From DATMRS01 sp035566015 (GTDB lineage Bacteria > Pseudomonadota > Alphaproteobacteria > Sphingomonadales > Sphingomonadaceae), in NCBI GenBank assembly GCA_035566015.1, contig DATMRS010000023.1, positions 62,001 to 126,000 of the forward strand: a stretch of DNA of 64,000 bases, written 5' to 3'. The translations under genes were made by a program, and so were the position numbers. The notes under the pieces were generated by a model. It saw only the letters and a program-made list of their open reading frames with translations, was not told the DNA's origin and did no database searches. Shown here in pieces: positions 1 through 8,981 of the stretch (the first letter of the stretch is position 1; each line of letters begins with the position of its first letter).

Positions 1-152
1 CGTTCGGGATCAGCGATATCGGCCATGGCCGCTGCTCTAGAGCAGTTCGCGGGCGTCCGGAACAGCACGAAATCCGCATGGCGCTTGAGCCTTTCTTAAC
101 GGGCGTCATGCGAAAGAACCGATTCAGAGCTATTTTTCCAAGTGGATCATCG

Positions 153-701
153 ATGAGGTTCGCGCGACCACCGCGACTTTGGGCCCGGCTGAAGCCGCTC
201 CGCCGCCATGCGCGCGGCGCGACGCTTGTCGAGTTCGCGGTGATCGCAGCGCCGCTGATCGCCTTGCTGATCGCGATCGTGCAGACCAGCCTCACCTTCT
301 TTGCCCAACAGGTGCTGGAAACCACCGCCGAGAAGGCCGGCCGCCTGATCCTGACGGGCGCCGTCCAGCGGCAGGGCATGAAAAGGGCCGATTTCAACAA
401 GGCGGTGTGCGATTCGCTGCCCGCCTTCCTCAAATGCGCCAACGTATTGGTGGACGTACAGACCGCGAACAGCTTCTCAAGCGCGGACACGACTGCACCG
501 ACGATCACCTTCGGGTCGGACGGCAAGCCGACCAACGCCACAGCCTATGATCCGGGCAATCCGGGCGACATCGTCGTGATGAAGGTGATCTATCTCTGGT
601 CGGTCGCGCCCGGCCCGCTAGGCTTCGACCTGTCGACCTTGTCGAACGGTCAGCGCCTGCTGATGGCGACGGCGGTGTTCAAGCGGGAAGCCTATACATG
701 A
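153..701 (+). CDS. TadE-like pilus assembly protein
   Basis: This is a 182-residue TadE-family pseudopilin-like protein of the Tad/Flp tight-adherence pilus system, expected at the inner membrane. The basic N-terminus is followed by the TadE signature GATLVEFA (residues 22-29), which runs into one hydrophobic segment to about residue 47. The rest is a periplasmic domain with two cysteines about 15 residues apart. The frame is open from 78, but the ATG at 153 puts the membrane segment at the usual distance from the N-terminus, so I prefer it. The stop overlaps the next tadE-like start by 4 bases (ATGA), so the two are probably translationally coupled. The rest of the Tad machinery (CpaF/TadA ATPase, secretin) is not in the window. 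Confidence 0.82.
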   Translation: MRFARPPRLWARLKPLRRHARGATLVEFAVIAAPLIALLIAIVQTSLTFFAQQVLETTAEKAGRLILTGAVQRQGMKRADFNKAVCDSLPAFLKCANVLVDVQTANSFSSADTTAPTITFGSDGKPTNATAYDPGNPGDIVVMKVIYLWSVAPGPLGFDLSTLSNGQRLLMATAVFKREAYT

Positions 702-1225
702 GCGCCGCCCATTCGCTGAGGCAGGACCGGCGTGGCGTCTCGGCGATCGAGTTTGCGCTGGTGCTGCCCTTCCTGATCCTGCTCTATCTGGGTGGTTATC
801 AGCTTTCCGATGCGATCGCGGCGCAGCGCAAGGTGACGATCGCCACGCGATCGATCGTCGATCTGACATCGCGCTACACCTCGGTGACGAACGCCGACCT
901 TGCGACGATCCTCAACGCCTCGCGGCAGGTGATGGCGCCCTATTCGACGGCCCATGCCAGCATGAGCGTGTCGCAGATCGCGATCGACAAGGACGGCAAC
1001 GGCACCGTCATGTGGAGCTATCCGACCGATGGCGACGGCCTTACGCCAGGCGAAAGCTTCGACGTTCCCGCCGAAATCCGCCAGCCCAACACCTGGATTC
1101 TCGTCGGCGAGATGACCTACGACTATACGCCCGTCGTCGGCCAGGGCCTGATCGGCCGGATTCCCATGCGCGACGAGATCATCATGAGCCCGCGCGCCTC
1201 CAATTCGGTCGAGCTCAAGACATGA
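698..1225 (+). CDS. TadE/TadG-like pilus assembly protein
   Basis: A second TadE-like protein of 175 residues. It carries the motif GVSAIEFALVLPF at residues 13-25 and a single transmembrane helix to about residue 36, then a periplasmic domain with no recognisable enzyme motif. The family contains minor pseudopilins or assembly factors for Flp pili. Its ATG lies inside the stop of the preceding tadE-like gene (4-base overlap). The tadG-like gene starts 43 bases downstream, so the three form one operon. Family assignment is firm; whether it would be named TadE or TadF cannot be settled from this sequence. Confidence 0.8.
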   Translation: MSAAHSLRQDRRGVSAIEFALVLPFLILLYLGGYQLSDAIAAQRKVTIATRSIVDLTSRYTSVTNADLATILNASRQVMAPYSTAHASMSVSQIAIDKDGNGTVMWSYPTDGDGLTPGESFDVPAEIRQPNTWILVGEMTYDYTPVVGQGLIGRIPMRDEIIMSPRASNSVELKT

Positions 1226-1268
1226 TCGTCGGTCGCTCGCGAGGCCCGGCATCCAGGGACGCCATCTC

Positions 1269-2687
1269 ATGCGCATCGCATCGTTGAAAGCCCTGCTGAG
1301 CCGTTTGGGACGCGACCGGCGGGGCAATGTGCTGCTGCTCGTCGCCTTCTCGATCGTGCCGCTGGTGCTGGCGACCGGCGTCGGCATCGATTATTCGCGC
1401 GCCGCACGCCTTCAGACGCGGCTGAACGCCGCCGCCGACGCCGCCGCCCTCGCTGCCGTGACCCAGCCGATGATGAAGCGAACCGAGGCCGACGCGCGCG
1501 CGGCTGCCACGAACATGTTCAACGCACAGGTTAAGAATCTCCCTGGGCTGATCTACGATCCGGCGGACCTCAAGGTGGACATCGCGGCGGGAACGCCGGG
1601 GACGACGAACGACCGTACAGTGACCGTTTCCTATAGCGCGCAATCGGTGAACTCCTTCGCGGGCATATTGGGAATGAAGACGATCGCGATCGGCGGCTCG
1701 TCTCAATCCAACGCGATCGCCGCGCCCAATATCGATTTCTACCTGCTGCTCGACACCTCACCGTCAATGCTGCTGCCGTCGACCTCCGCGGGGCTCAAGA
1801 AGATGCGCGAACTGACGAACTGCGCCTTTGCCTGCCACCTGTCGCAGCCGCATGACGAAGGCATCTATGTCAGCAAGCAGAACGTCTCGACCAACCTGCC
1901 CAATTGCAGAAACCCGTTGCGGCAGGACGTTCCCGCCTGTTTCGACGGCAGCGGCAACGTCAAGTTTCCGGACGGAACCTTCGCCGACTCCTATTGGCTC
2001 GCCCAGAATAAGGGCATCACGATGCGTATCGATGCCGAGCAGGTCGCCGTCCGCGACCTTATGGATGTCGCCAAGGACATGGCTCAGGCGAACGAAGTGA
2101 CCTATCGGATGGCGGTCAGTCGCTTCGACTATGCGCCCAATTTCAAGACCGTGGCAACACTCACTACCGATCTCGACAGCATCAAGACGAGCGCGACGGG
2201 CCTGCCGATCACGCGCTGGTACAAGAACAGCTACATCACGAGCAGCAAGAATATCGACGACAAGTCGAGCGAGTTCCTCGACGCCTTCAAGCAAATGGAC
2301 AGCCTGATGCCCGATCCGGGCAACGGATCGGCCGACAGCACGCCGCAGGAAATCCTGTTCATCATCACCGACGGCATGAGCGACGAGGATATAGGCGGCG
2401 GCCGCACCCATCGCGAATTGCAGAAGGCGCATATCGACAAGTGCAACGCGATCAAGGCGCGCGGCATCCGCATCGCCATCCTCTACACCGAATATCTGCC
2501 CGAATCGCTGGAGGGCAACGCCTGGTCGCAGACCAACGTGAAGCCCTATCTCGACAAGGTCGAGCCTGCGCTGCGGTCCTGCGCCTCACCCGGCCTGCTC
2601 TATACGGTGACGACCGACGACGACATTTCAGCCGCCCTCGCCGCTCTGTTCCGTCAGGCGGTCGCGACCGCGCACCTCGTCCAGTAA
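1269..2687 (+). CDS. TadG-like pilus protein with von Willebrand factor A domain
   Basis: A 472-residue TadG-family protein. A TadE/G-type helix occupies about residues 19-40 after a basic N-terminus. It is followed by an alanine-rich linker and a C-terminal von Willebrand factor A domain starting near residue 155. The metal-ion-dependent adhesion site appears as D-T-S-P-S (D162, S164, S166), matching the DxSxS consensus, and an ITDG motif follows later. TadG proteins anchor in the inner membrane and are thought to link the Flp pilus machinery to the cell envelope. It is the last gene of the three-gene pilus operon and is followed by a strong hairpin before convergent pdhB. Confidence 0.85.
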   Translation: MRIASLKALLSRLGRDRRGNVLLLVAFSIVPLVLATGVGIDYSRAARLQTRLNAAADAAALAAVTQPMMKRTEADARAAATNMFNAQVKNLPGLIYDPADLKVDIAAGTPGTTNDRTVTVSYSAQSVNSFAGILGMKTIAIGGSSQSNAIAAPNIDFYLLLDTSPSMLLPSTSAGLKKMRELTNCAFACHLSQPHDEGIYVSKQNVSTNLPNCRNPLRQDVPACFDGSGNVKFPDGTFADSYWLAQNKGITMRIDAEQVAVRDLMDVAKDMAQANEVTYRMAVSRFDYAPNFKTVATLTTDLDSIKTSATGLPITRWYKNSYITSSKNIDDKSSEFLDAFKQMDSLMPDPGNGSADSTPQEILFIITDGMSDEDIGGGRTHRELQKAHIDKCNAIKARGIRIAILYTEYLPESLEGNAWSQTNVKPYLDKVEPALRSCASPGLLYTVTTDDDISAALAALFRQAVATAHLVQ

Positions 2688-2696
2688 GAGGGAGTC

Positions 2697-2720
2697 GGGC
2701 GGCCCTCCTCAGGGCCGCCC
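2697..2720. terminator. Bidirectional hairpin between tadG and pdhB
   Basis: A perfect 9-base-pair G+C stem (2697-2705 with 2712-2720) with a 6-base loop lies 10 bases after the tadG-like stop and 7 bases after the pdhB stop on the other strand. There is only a weak T-rich tail on the plus side. Its position between two convergent genes makes it a likely shared terminator. Confidence 0.7.
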
Positions 2721-2726
2721 TTGCGC

Positions 2727-4136
2727 TCAATCCTTGTAGCAGACCTTGCGCGCGGCAGCGACCACGTCGTCCACGTTGAGGAGCGCCTGCTTCTCGAGAT
2801 TGGCCGCATAAGGCAGCGGCACATCCTCATTCGTGACGCGCAGCACCGGAGCGTCGAGGTCGTCGAAGCCCTCGGTCATCGCGATCGCGATGATCTCCGA
2901 CGAGATCGAGCAGACCGGCCAGCCTTCCTCGACGACGACCATGCGGTTCGTCTTGGCGAGACTCTTCAGGACCGTTTCCTTGTCGAGCGGGCGCAGCGTG
3001 CGCAGATCGATCACCTCGGCATCGATGCCTTCGCCCGCCAGCGCCTCTGCCGCCTCCAGCGCGACGCCGACGCCGATCGTGTAGCTTACCAGCGTCACGT
3101 CGCGGCCCTCGCGCACGATCCGCGCCTTGCCGATCGGCAGCACATAATCATCGAGCTTCGGCACCTCGAAGCTCTGGCCGTAGAGCAGTTCATTTTCGAG
3201 GAAGACCACCGGATCGGGGCAGCGGATCGCGGCCTTGAGCAGTCCCTTCGCGTCGGCGGCCGAATAGGGCGCGATTACCACGAGGCCGGGGACGGCGGCA
3301 TACCAGGGCGCATAGTTCTGACTGTGCTGCGCGGCGACGCGCGCGGCGGCGCCGTTCGGCCCCCGGAACACAACCGGGCAACGCATCTGGCCGCCCGACA
3401 TGTAATTGGTCTTGGCGGCCGAATTGACGATATGGTCGATCGCCTGCATCGCGAAGTTGAAGGTCATGAACTCCACGATCGGCTTCAACCCGCCCATCGC
3501 CGCGCCCGTGCCGACGCCGGCAAAACCATATTCAGTGATCGGCGTATCGATCACGCGCCGGTCGCCAAATTCCTCAAGCAGGCCCTGCGTCACCTTGTAC
3601 GCGCCCTGATATTGCGCGACTTCCTCGCCCATCACGAAGACGGTATCGTCGGCGCGCATCTCCTCGGCCATCGCATCGCGCAGCGCCTCGCGCACCGTGG
3701 TCTTCACCAGTTCGATGCCCTCGGGCACCTCCGGATCGTCATGCGTCTGGGCGACGGCGGCAACGAGATCGCGCGCGGCAGTTTCCATCTGATGCGGCGT
3801 CGCGGATTCGGGCGCGGGCGCCTGCGGCTTGGCTTCCTCCTTCGGCGCCACCTCCTTCGCGGGCGCGGATGCGGCGGCGGAGGCGTCCTCGCCTTCTTCG
3901 GCGATCAGCGCGATCGGCGCCCCCACCTTCACCCCATCGGTCCCCTCGGCAACGAGGATCTTCGCGACCGTCCCTTCGTCGACCGCCTCGAACTCCATCG
4001 TCGCCTTGTCGGTTTCGATCTCGGCGAGAATGTCGCCGGATTTCACCGCGTCGCCTTCTTTCACCAGCCATTTGGCCAGCGTGCCTTCCTCCATCGTCGG
4101 AGAAAGCGCGGGCATCTTGAGTTCGATCGGCATCAA
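2727..4136 (-). CDS. pdhB: Pyruvate dehydrogenase E1 component, beta subunit, with N-terminal lipoyl domain
   Basis: This is the beta subunit of the heterotetrameric pyruvate dehydrogenase E1, which decarboxylates pyruvate and acetylates the lipoyl group of E2 on the way to acetyl-CoA. It is 469 residues long because it carries its own lipoyl domain at residues 1-80, with the lipoylated lysine in ETDKATMEFE (K44). That arrangement is typical of many Alphaproteobacteria. An Ala/Pro/Glu-rich linker (about 80-135) leads to the transketolase-like pyrimidine-binding domain and the C-terminal domain. The ATG overlaps the pdhA stop by 4 bases. E2 and E3 are not nearby, since the downstream side is closed by the convergent pilus operon. 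Confidence 0.95.
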   Translation of the reverse strand: MMPIELKMPALSPTMEEGTLAKWLVKEGDAVKSGDILAEIETDKATMEFEAVDEGTVAKILVAEGTDGVKVGAPIALIAEEGEDASAAASAPAKEVAPKEEAKPQAPAPESATPHQMETAARDLVAAVAQTHDDPEVPEGIELVKTTVREALRDAMAEEMRADDTVFVMGEEVAQYQGAYKVTQGLLEEFGDRRVIDTPITEYGFAGVGTGAAMGGLKPIVEFMTFNFAMQAIDHIVNSAAKTNYMSGGQMRCPVVFRGPNGAAARVAAQHSQNYAPWYAAVPGLVVIAPYSAADAKGLLKAAIRCPDPVVFLENELLYGQSFEVPKLDDYVLPIGKARIVREGRDVTLVSYTIGVGVALEAAEALAGEGIDAEVIDLRTLRPLDKETVLKSLAKTNRMVVVEEGWPVCSISSEIIAIAMTEGFDDLDAPVLRVTNEDVPLPYAANLEKQALLNVDDVVAAARKVCYKD

Positions 4137-5221
4137 TATTGCCCCACCAGCACGTCAGTATAGAGTTCCCCGGCTTCGGGCTCGGGCGATTGCTCGGCGA
4201 AATCGGCCGCGTCCTGGACGATGCGGCGGATATCCTTCTCCAGCGTCTTCAGTTCGTCGTCGCCGACGCCCATTTCCTCCAGTCGCTTGCGCGCATGCTC
4301 GATCGGATCGGATTTCTCGCGTACCGCCTGCACCTCATCGCGCGAGCGATATTTGGCCGGATCGGACATCGAGTGGCCGCGATAGCGATAGGTCTTGAGT
4401 TCGAGTAGCACCGGCCCCTTGCCGGCACGCACCCATTCCACCGCCATCTCCGCCGCGCCGCGCACCGCGAGCACATCCATCCCATCGACCTGGAGGCCAG
4501 GGATACGGAAGCTTTCGCCGCGCCGGTAAAGCTGATCCTCGGCCGAGGCACGATTGACGCTGGTGCCCATCGCATATTGGTTGTTCTCGATCACGAAGAT
4601 GATCGGGAGCTTCCATAGCTCGGCCATGTTGAAAGTTTCGGAAACCTGGCCCTGGTTCGCCGCGCCGTCGCCGAAATAGGCGACGCAGATGCCGCCGTCG
4701 CCGCTATATTTATGCTTGAAGGCAAGCCCCGCGCCCAGCGGCACCTGCGCGCCGACGATGCCGTGCCCGCCATAGAAGCCATGCTCGACCGAGAACATGT
4801 GCATCGATCCGCCCTTGCCGTGGCTGATCCCGGCCTGCCGGCCCGTCAATTCCGCCATGATGATCTTGGGATCGATGCCATAGGCAAGCATGTGGCCGTG
4901 ATCGCGATAGCCGGTAATCACCGAATCCTTGCCCACGGTCAGTGCCGACTGGACGCCGACAGCGACTGCCTCCTGCCCGATATAGAGATGGCAGAAGCCA
5001 CCAATCAGGCCAAGGCCGTAAAGCTGGCCTGCCCTCTCCTCGAACCGGCGAATGAGCAGCATCTGCCGATAGAATTCCAGCATCTCTTCCTTGCTGGCGG
5101 CATAGGGCTCCGGCTCGGGCGGACGGGGACGATTCGGGATAGCGGGCGCCTCGGCGCGCGGGCGTTTCGCGGCGCGCGAGGGTGCGGCCTTCGCGGCTCG
5201 CGGCTTTGCTGCTCTGGCCAA
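4133..5221 (-). CDS. pdhA: Pyruvate dehydrogenase E1 component, alpha subunit
   Basis: This 362-residue subunit forms the thiamine diphosphate-binding half of E1 with PdhB. The TPP motif begins at GDGAANQG and ends with the ENN triplet, and a conserved phosphorylation-loop-like region YRGHSMSDP is present. I choose a TTG start at 5221: an exact AAGGAGG ribosome-binding site lies at 5228-5234 with a 6-base spacer, whereas the longer open frame to 5290 has no such site. The first 35 residues are a low-complexity Arg/Ala/Lys/Pro tail before the folded domain, which is common in this lineage. It is translationally coupled to pdhB. Confidence 0.93.
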   Translation of the reverse strand: MARAAKPRAAKAAPSRAAKRPRAEAPAIPNRPRPPEPEPYAASKEEMLEFYRQMLLIRRFEERAGQLYGLGLIGGFCHLYIGQEAVAVGVQSALTVGKDSVITGYRDHGHMLAYGIDPKIIMAELTGRQAGISHGKGGSMHMFSVEHGFYGGHGIVGAQVPLGAGLAFKHKYSGDGGICVAYFGDGAANQGQVSETFNMAELWKLPIIFVIENNQYAMGTSVNRASAEDQLYRRGESFRIPGLQVDGMDVLAVRGAAEMAVEWVRAGKGPVLLELKTYRYRGHSMSDPAKYRSRDEVQAVREKSDPIEHARKRLEEMGVGDDELKTLEKDIRRIVQDAADFAEQSPEPEAGELYTDVLVGQY

Positions 5222-5318
5222 GCGTGGCCTCCTTGCTGGAAAGCGGCTTCGGAAGTGGGCTCTATAGGCCGCCGCGCAACGATTAAGCAACGGCCCGGAC
5301 GCCGCCTGTGAAAGCTTC

Positions 5319-5624
5319 CTAGCGCGTGATCAACACATATTGATCGTTGCCGATCATATCGGTCGCGCTGCGCACCATTTCGTCGGCGATATCGGGGTCG
5401 CCTTTCTCGATCAGCCGCTTGCGGTTGAGCAGGCGCGCCCGCTCGGCGTCGATCTTCGCCAGTTCGACCTGCTTGATCCGGATCTGGCGCTTGTAATCGC
5501 CAAGCTGGAGCAGGCCGTTGGTGCCGAACAGCGCATAACCGGCGAACATCGCGACGACGAGCAGCGCCACCGCCGGGCCGGCGGCGGAGCGGATCATCGC
5601 ATGCGTGGGTTGGGAACGCGCCAT
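5319..5624 (-). CDS. ftsB: Septum formation initiator FtsB/DivIC family protein
   Basis: A 101-residue bitopic division protein with a short cytoplasmic N-terminus, one membrane helix at about residues 13-33 and a periplasmic coiled coil at about 40-75 (many Lys/Glu/Arg with leucine spacing). The C-terminus is short. FtsB bridges FtsL and FtsQ in the divisome. Size, topology and coiled coil fit the family, and an ftsB next to pdhA is a common arrangement in Alphaproteobacteria. A 97-base gap separates it from pdhA downstream. It is divergent from the siderophore receptor gene. Confidence 0.85.
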   Translation of the reverse strand: MARSQPTHAMIRSAAGPAVALLVVAMFAGYALFGTNGLLQLGDYKRQIRIKQVELAKIDAERARLLNRKRLIEKGDPDIADEMVRSATDMIGNDQYVLITR

Positions 5625-5734
5625 TCCGTCACCGAATCACCAAACCGCCCGCGAATCAAGCGGCATCGTGCCCGGACGATCATTTCCCTCGCCGAGCCGC
5701 CCCAATCGGCCCTTCTGAACCCGCTCGACACTGC

Positions 5735-5755
5735 GATTGATTATTATTCGTATAA
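5735..5755. promoter_or_regulatory. AT-rich stretch upstream of siderophore receptor, possible iron-regulator site
   Basis: A run of about 21 bases that is almost entirely A/T plus two G-A-T-T steps stands out in the ftsB/receptor divergent region, about 80 bases before the receptor start. It only partly resembles the Fur hexamer pattern, so this is a weak suggestion based on the position and on the iron role of the downstream gene. Confidence 0.2.
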
Positions 5756-5832
5756 ACCCGCCACACGCCCTTGACTATCGCGAGTGGTTCGCATTAGCGG
5801 ATGCGCCATCGATACGAAAAAGGGGTGAACCA

Positions 5833-8172
5833 GTGCTTCGTTCAGATCTTCGCAGCCGTACCGCGGCCTCGTCTCCCGCCTTTCTCGCGCTCGGCTGCGT
5901 CGGCTTCATCGCCACCGCCGCCTCCGCCCAGGGGATCGACCAGCCGCAGCCTGACGCGGACAAGGCGACCCGGCTCGGCGGCGTCACCGTCACCGGCACC
6001 GCGATCGACGAGCAGGGCTACAAGATCGATCGGCCGGCTTCCCCCAAATATACCGCGCCGCTGCTCGACACGCCGAAATCGGTGACGATCCTGCCTGCCC
6101 AGGTGATCCAGGAAAGCGGCTCGACCAGCCTTGTCGAGGCGCTGCGCACCGTGCCCGGCATCACCTTCGGTGCGGGCGAAGGCGGCAATCCGCAGGGGGA
6201 CCGTCCCTTCATCCGCGGCTTCGACGCGCAAGGCAGCACTTATGTCGATGGCATCCGCAGCACCGGCGGCCAATCGCGCGAGATCTTCGCGATCGACCAG
6301 ATCGAGGTGGTAAAGGGCAGCGATTCGGTGATGGGCGGCCGTGGCAGCGCGGGCGGCAGCCTCAACATCATCAGCAAGATGGCGCATCTCGGCACCGAGA
6401 CCGAGGCCGATCTCAGCTACGGCACTGACGATTACAAGCGCGCGACGCTGGATGCCAACTATCAGATCGGCGACACCGCCGCGGTGCGCCTCAATGCGAT
6501 GTGGCACGATGCGGACGTCGCGGATCGCGATGTCGTCACCTATAATCGGTGGGGCATTTCGCCCTCGATCGCCTTTGGGCTCGACACCGGAACACGCGCC
6601 TATCTCAATTATTACCACCTCGAGAGCGACGACATTCCCGATTCGGGCATTCCGTTTGAAAGGACGCAGGCGCAGGCCGTCGCCTCGGGCCTTCTCGACA
6701 TCGGCCCGGCGGAGGAGGTCAATGGCCAGAAGGTCGCGCGCGGCAACTTCTACGGGATCAAGGATCGCGATTTCCGCAAAACGAATGTGGACGAAGCGCT
6801 CTTCCGCTTCGAGCATGATTTCGGCGACACTTTGACCGTCCGCAACTCGGCCAAATATTCGAACGCCGCCCAATCCTATATCCTCACCCAGCCCGACGAC
6901 AGCCAGGGCAATGTCACCAACGGCAAGGTCTGGCGACGCATCAACAGCCGCTATGGCTTCACCGAGAGCTTTGCCGATCATCTTGACCTGTCGGGCAAGT
7001 TCGAGACGGGCGCGCTCCGTCACAGCTTCTCGGTGGGCGCCGAGGCGAGCTGGGAGCAGAGCCGGCGCGGTTCCTATGTGGTCAACACCTCTCCGCGCTG
7101 CGCCGCCGGCACGAGCACGGCCGAGATCGGCGCGGGCAGCAATTATAATTGCACCAGTCTGTTCATCCCCGATCCCGATGCCCCTTGGGTGAACTATGCC
7201 GACGACGGGGTGACGCCGACGCCGATCACGCGCAGCCCGCTCGCCACGATCACCGAGGCGACGACCTATTCGGCCTATGCTTTCGACACGGTGACGATCA
7301 CCGACGCGCTGCTCGTCAATCTCGGTGCCCGCTACGATCATTACGACACCCGCGTCCGCACCCGCGCCACCGCGACAGCCGACGAATCGCGACTGAGCCG
7401 GACCGACGACCTGTTCACCTGGCAGGCGGGCCTGATCTTCAAGCCCGCGCCGAACGGCAGCATCTATGTCTCCTACGCCACCTCCGCGACGCCCCCGGGC
7501 AGCATGCTGGGTGAAGGGAGCGAGAGCAGCGGCCTGACGCCCGGCCGCGGTCAGGTGGCGGTCAGCCCCGACGATCTCAAGGTCGAAAAGACGAAGTCCT
7601 ACGAGATCGGCACGAAGTGGGAGATGTTCGACGCCGCGCTCGCCGTCAATCTCGCCGCCTTCCGTACCGAGACGAGCAACGCACGCACCACCGACGAAAA
7701 TGGCTTCCCCGCCTTCGTCGGCGATCGCCGCATCGATGGGATCGAGCTGGGCTTCAACGGTCGCATCCTGCCCTTCTGGAGCGTCTTCGGCGGCTATACC
7801 TACATGGATTCGGAGGTGCGCTTCGCCGGGCCGGACAATGCGAACAACGGCCGGCCCTTCCCCAACACGCCGAAGCACAGCTTCACCACCTGGACAACGG
7901 TCAACATCGGCGACCAGTTCACGCTGGGCGGCGGCGCCATCTACAACTCGCGGCAATATGGCGGTTTCGGTGCGGACGGCGTGACGCGCTCGATCCCCGG
8001 CTATTGGCGTTTCGACGCGACGGCCTCGGTCCGCCTGACCGATAATGTCACGCTGCGCGCCAATGTGCAGAACCTCTTCGACAAGCGCTATTATGACCGG
8101 ACCTACTCGACGCACTTCGTCTCGATCGCGCCGGGCCGGTCGGCCTTCGCGACGCTCAGCCTGAAATATTGA
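5833..8172 (+). CDS. TonB-dependent catecholate siderophore receptor (Fiu/PiuA type)
   Basis: A 779-residue outer-membrane receptor that takes up ferric siderophores using TonB energy. I chose the GTG start at 5833: it has an AAAAGGGG site 6-13 bases upstream and gives a clean signal peptide ending near residue 32 (FIATAASA then QG). The plug domain begins with a conserved VTVTG strand, then TPKSVTILP, and RPFIRGFDAQGS, which are typical of siderophore receptor plugs. The 22-strand barrel ends with the usual C-terminal aromatic-rich strand (LSLKY). The downstream Sel1-repeat gene recalls the piuA neighbourhood of Pseudomonas. The exact siderophore is unknown. Confidence 0.88.
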   Translation: MLRSDLRSRTAASSPAFLALGCVGFIATAASAQGIDQPQPDADKATRLGGVTVTGTAIDEQGYKIDRPASPKYTAPLLDTPKSVTILPAQVIQESGSTSLVEALRTVPGITFGAGEGGNPQGDRPFIRGFDAQGSTYVDGIRSTGGQSREIFAIDQIEVVKGSDSVMGGRGSAGGSLNIISKMAHLGTETEADLSYGTDDYKRATLDANYQIGDTAAVRLNAMWHDADVADRDVVTYNRWGISPSIAFGLDTGTRAYLNYYHLESDDIPDSGIPFERTQAQAVASGLLDIGPAEEVNGQKVARGNFYGIKDRDFRKTNVDEALFRFEHDFGDTLTVRNSAKYSNAAQSYILTQPDDSQGNVTNGKVWRRINSRYGFTESFADHLDLSGKFETGALRHSFSVGAEASWEQSRRGSYVVNTSPRCAAGTSTAEIGAGSNYNCTSLFIPDPDAPWVNYADDGVTPTPITRSPLATITEATTYSAYAFDTVTITDALLVNLGARYDHYDTRVRTRATATADESRLSRTDDLFTWQAGLIFKPAPNGSIYVSYATSATPPGSMLGEGSESSGLTPGRGQVAVSPDDLKVEKTKSYEIGTKWEMFDAALAVNLAAFRTETSNARTTDENGFPAFVGDRRIDGIELGFNGRILPFWSVFGGYTYMDSEVRFAGPDNANNGRPFPNTPKHSFTTWTTVNIGDQFTLGGGAIYNSRQYGGFGADGVTRSIPGYWRFDATASVRLTDNVTLRANVQNLFDKRYYDRTYSTHFVSIAPGRSAFATLSLKY

Positions 8173-8240
8173 GCGTTCGGGCGTAAGGGATGGGGGCTCG
8201 CGTCTGGAAAGATGCGGGCTCCTCCCGTTTCGGAGCGGAC

Positions 8241-8981
8241 ATGCCCCTGTCATTCGATGAAATCCGCGCCTTGCCGGCCGGTCAGCTTGCCGAAAAACTC
8301 GCCGGATCGCCCGAAGAGGTAGCCGCGATCCTCCAGGTGGCGGCGGAGGCGGGCGTGGCCGAGGCGCAGGCGCTCTATGGGCAGATATTGCTCGACGGGC
8401 GCGGCATCGCAGCCGATCCGGCCATGGCGCTGCGCTGGTTCTCCGAAGCGGCGAAGACGGGCCACGCAATGGCGATAAACATGGTCGGCCGCTGCTGCGA
8501 GCATGGCTGGGGCACCCGCATCGACAAGGGGCTCGCGGCGCAGTGGTACAGGGCGGCGGCCGATCGCGGGCTCGATTGGGGCCTCTATAATCTGGCGACA
8601 CTCCATTGCCTCGGCGAAGGCGTTCCACTCGACCGCGCCGCCGCGCTCGACCTATACCGGCGCGCCGCCGCCCTCGGCCACGCCAAGTCGGTCAACATGA
8701 TCGGCGGCTTTTACGAAGACGGCTGGGTGGTGGAGCGCGACATGGCCGCCGCGGCCGATTGCTACCGCCGCGCGGCCGAGGGCGGCGATTTCCGGGGGCA
8801 GTTCAATCATGCCCGGATGCTGCTCGACGCCCAGGAGGCCGAGGAGGCCGCTATCTGGCTCGCCCGGATGCGCGAGACGGCGACGCCCGCTTTCCTCGCC
8901 AAGGCCGATGCGTGGCTCAGCGCGCGAAGGTCGCCGCCAATTCCACATGGGTCGACCAGCGGAACTGGCCGACCGGCCTGA
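8241..8981 (+). CDS. Sel1-repeat (tetratricopeptide-like) protein
   Basis: A 246-residue protein built mainly of Sel1-like repeats, visible as successive units with A-x-x-LY-x-x-G, WGTRIDKGLAAQWYRAAADRG and AAALGHAKSVNMIGGFYEDG-type consensus. No signal peptide is evident. I place the start at the ATG at 8241, preceded by GGAGCGGAC; the open frame reaches back to 8190. Sel1 proteins are protein-protein adaptors. Its place directly after a PiuA-like receptor suggests an iron-related role, but this is inference. The 3' end overlaps the convergent rlmD coding sequence by 65 bases. Confidence 0.82.
   Translation: MPLSFDEIRALPAGQLAEKLAGSPEEVAAILQVAAEAGVAEAQALYGQILLDGRGIAADPAMALRWFSEAAKTGHAMAINMVGRCCEHGWGTRIDKGLAAQWYRAAADRGLDWGLYNLATLHCLGEGVPLDRAAALDLYRRAAALGHAKSVNMIGGFYEDGWVVERDMAAAADCYRRAAEGGDFRGQFNHARMLLDAQEAEEAAIWLARMRETATPAFLAKADAWLSARRSPPIPHGSTSGTGRPA

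Noticed and set aside
5842..8628. A 928-residue open frame on the minus strand opposite the siderophore receptor
   Set aside because: It is a high-G+C shadow of the receptor and Sel1 genes, rich in Arg/Ala/Gly with no domain, no ribosome-binding site and crossing two real genes.
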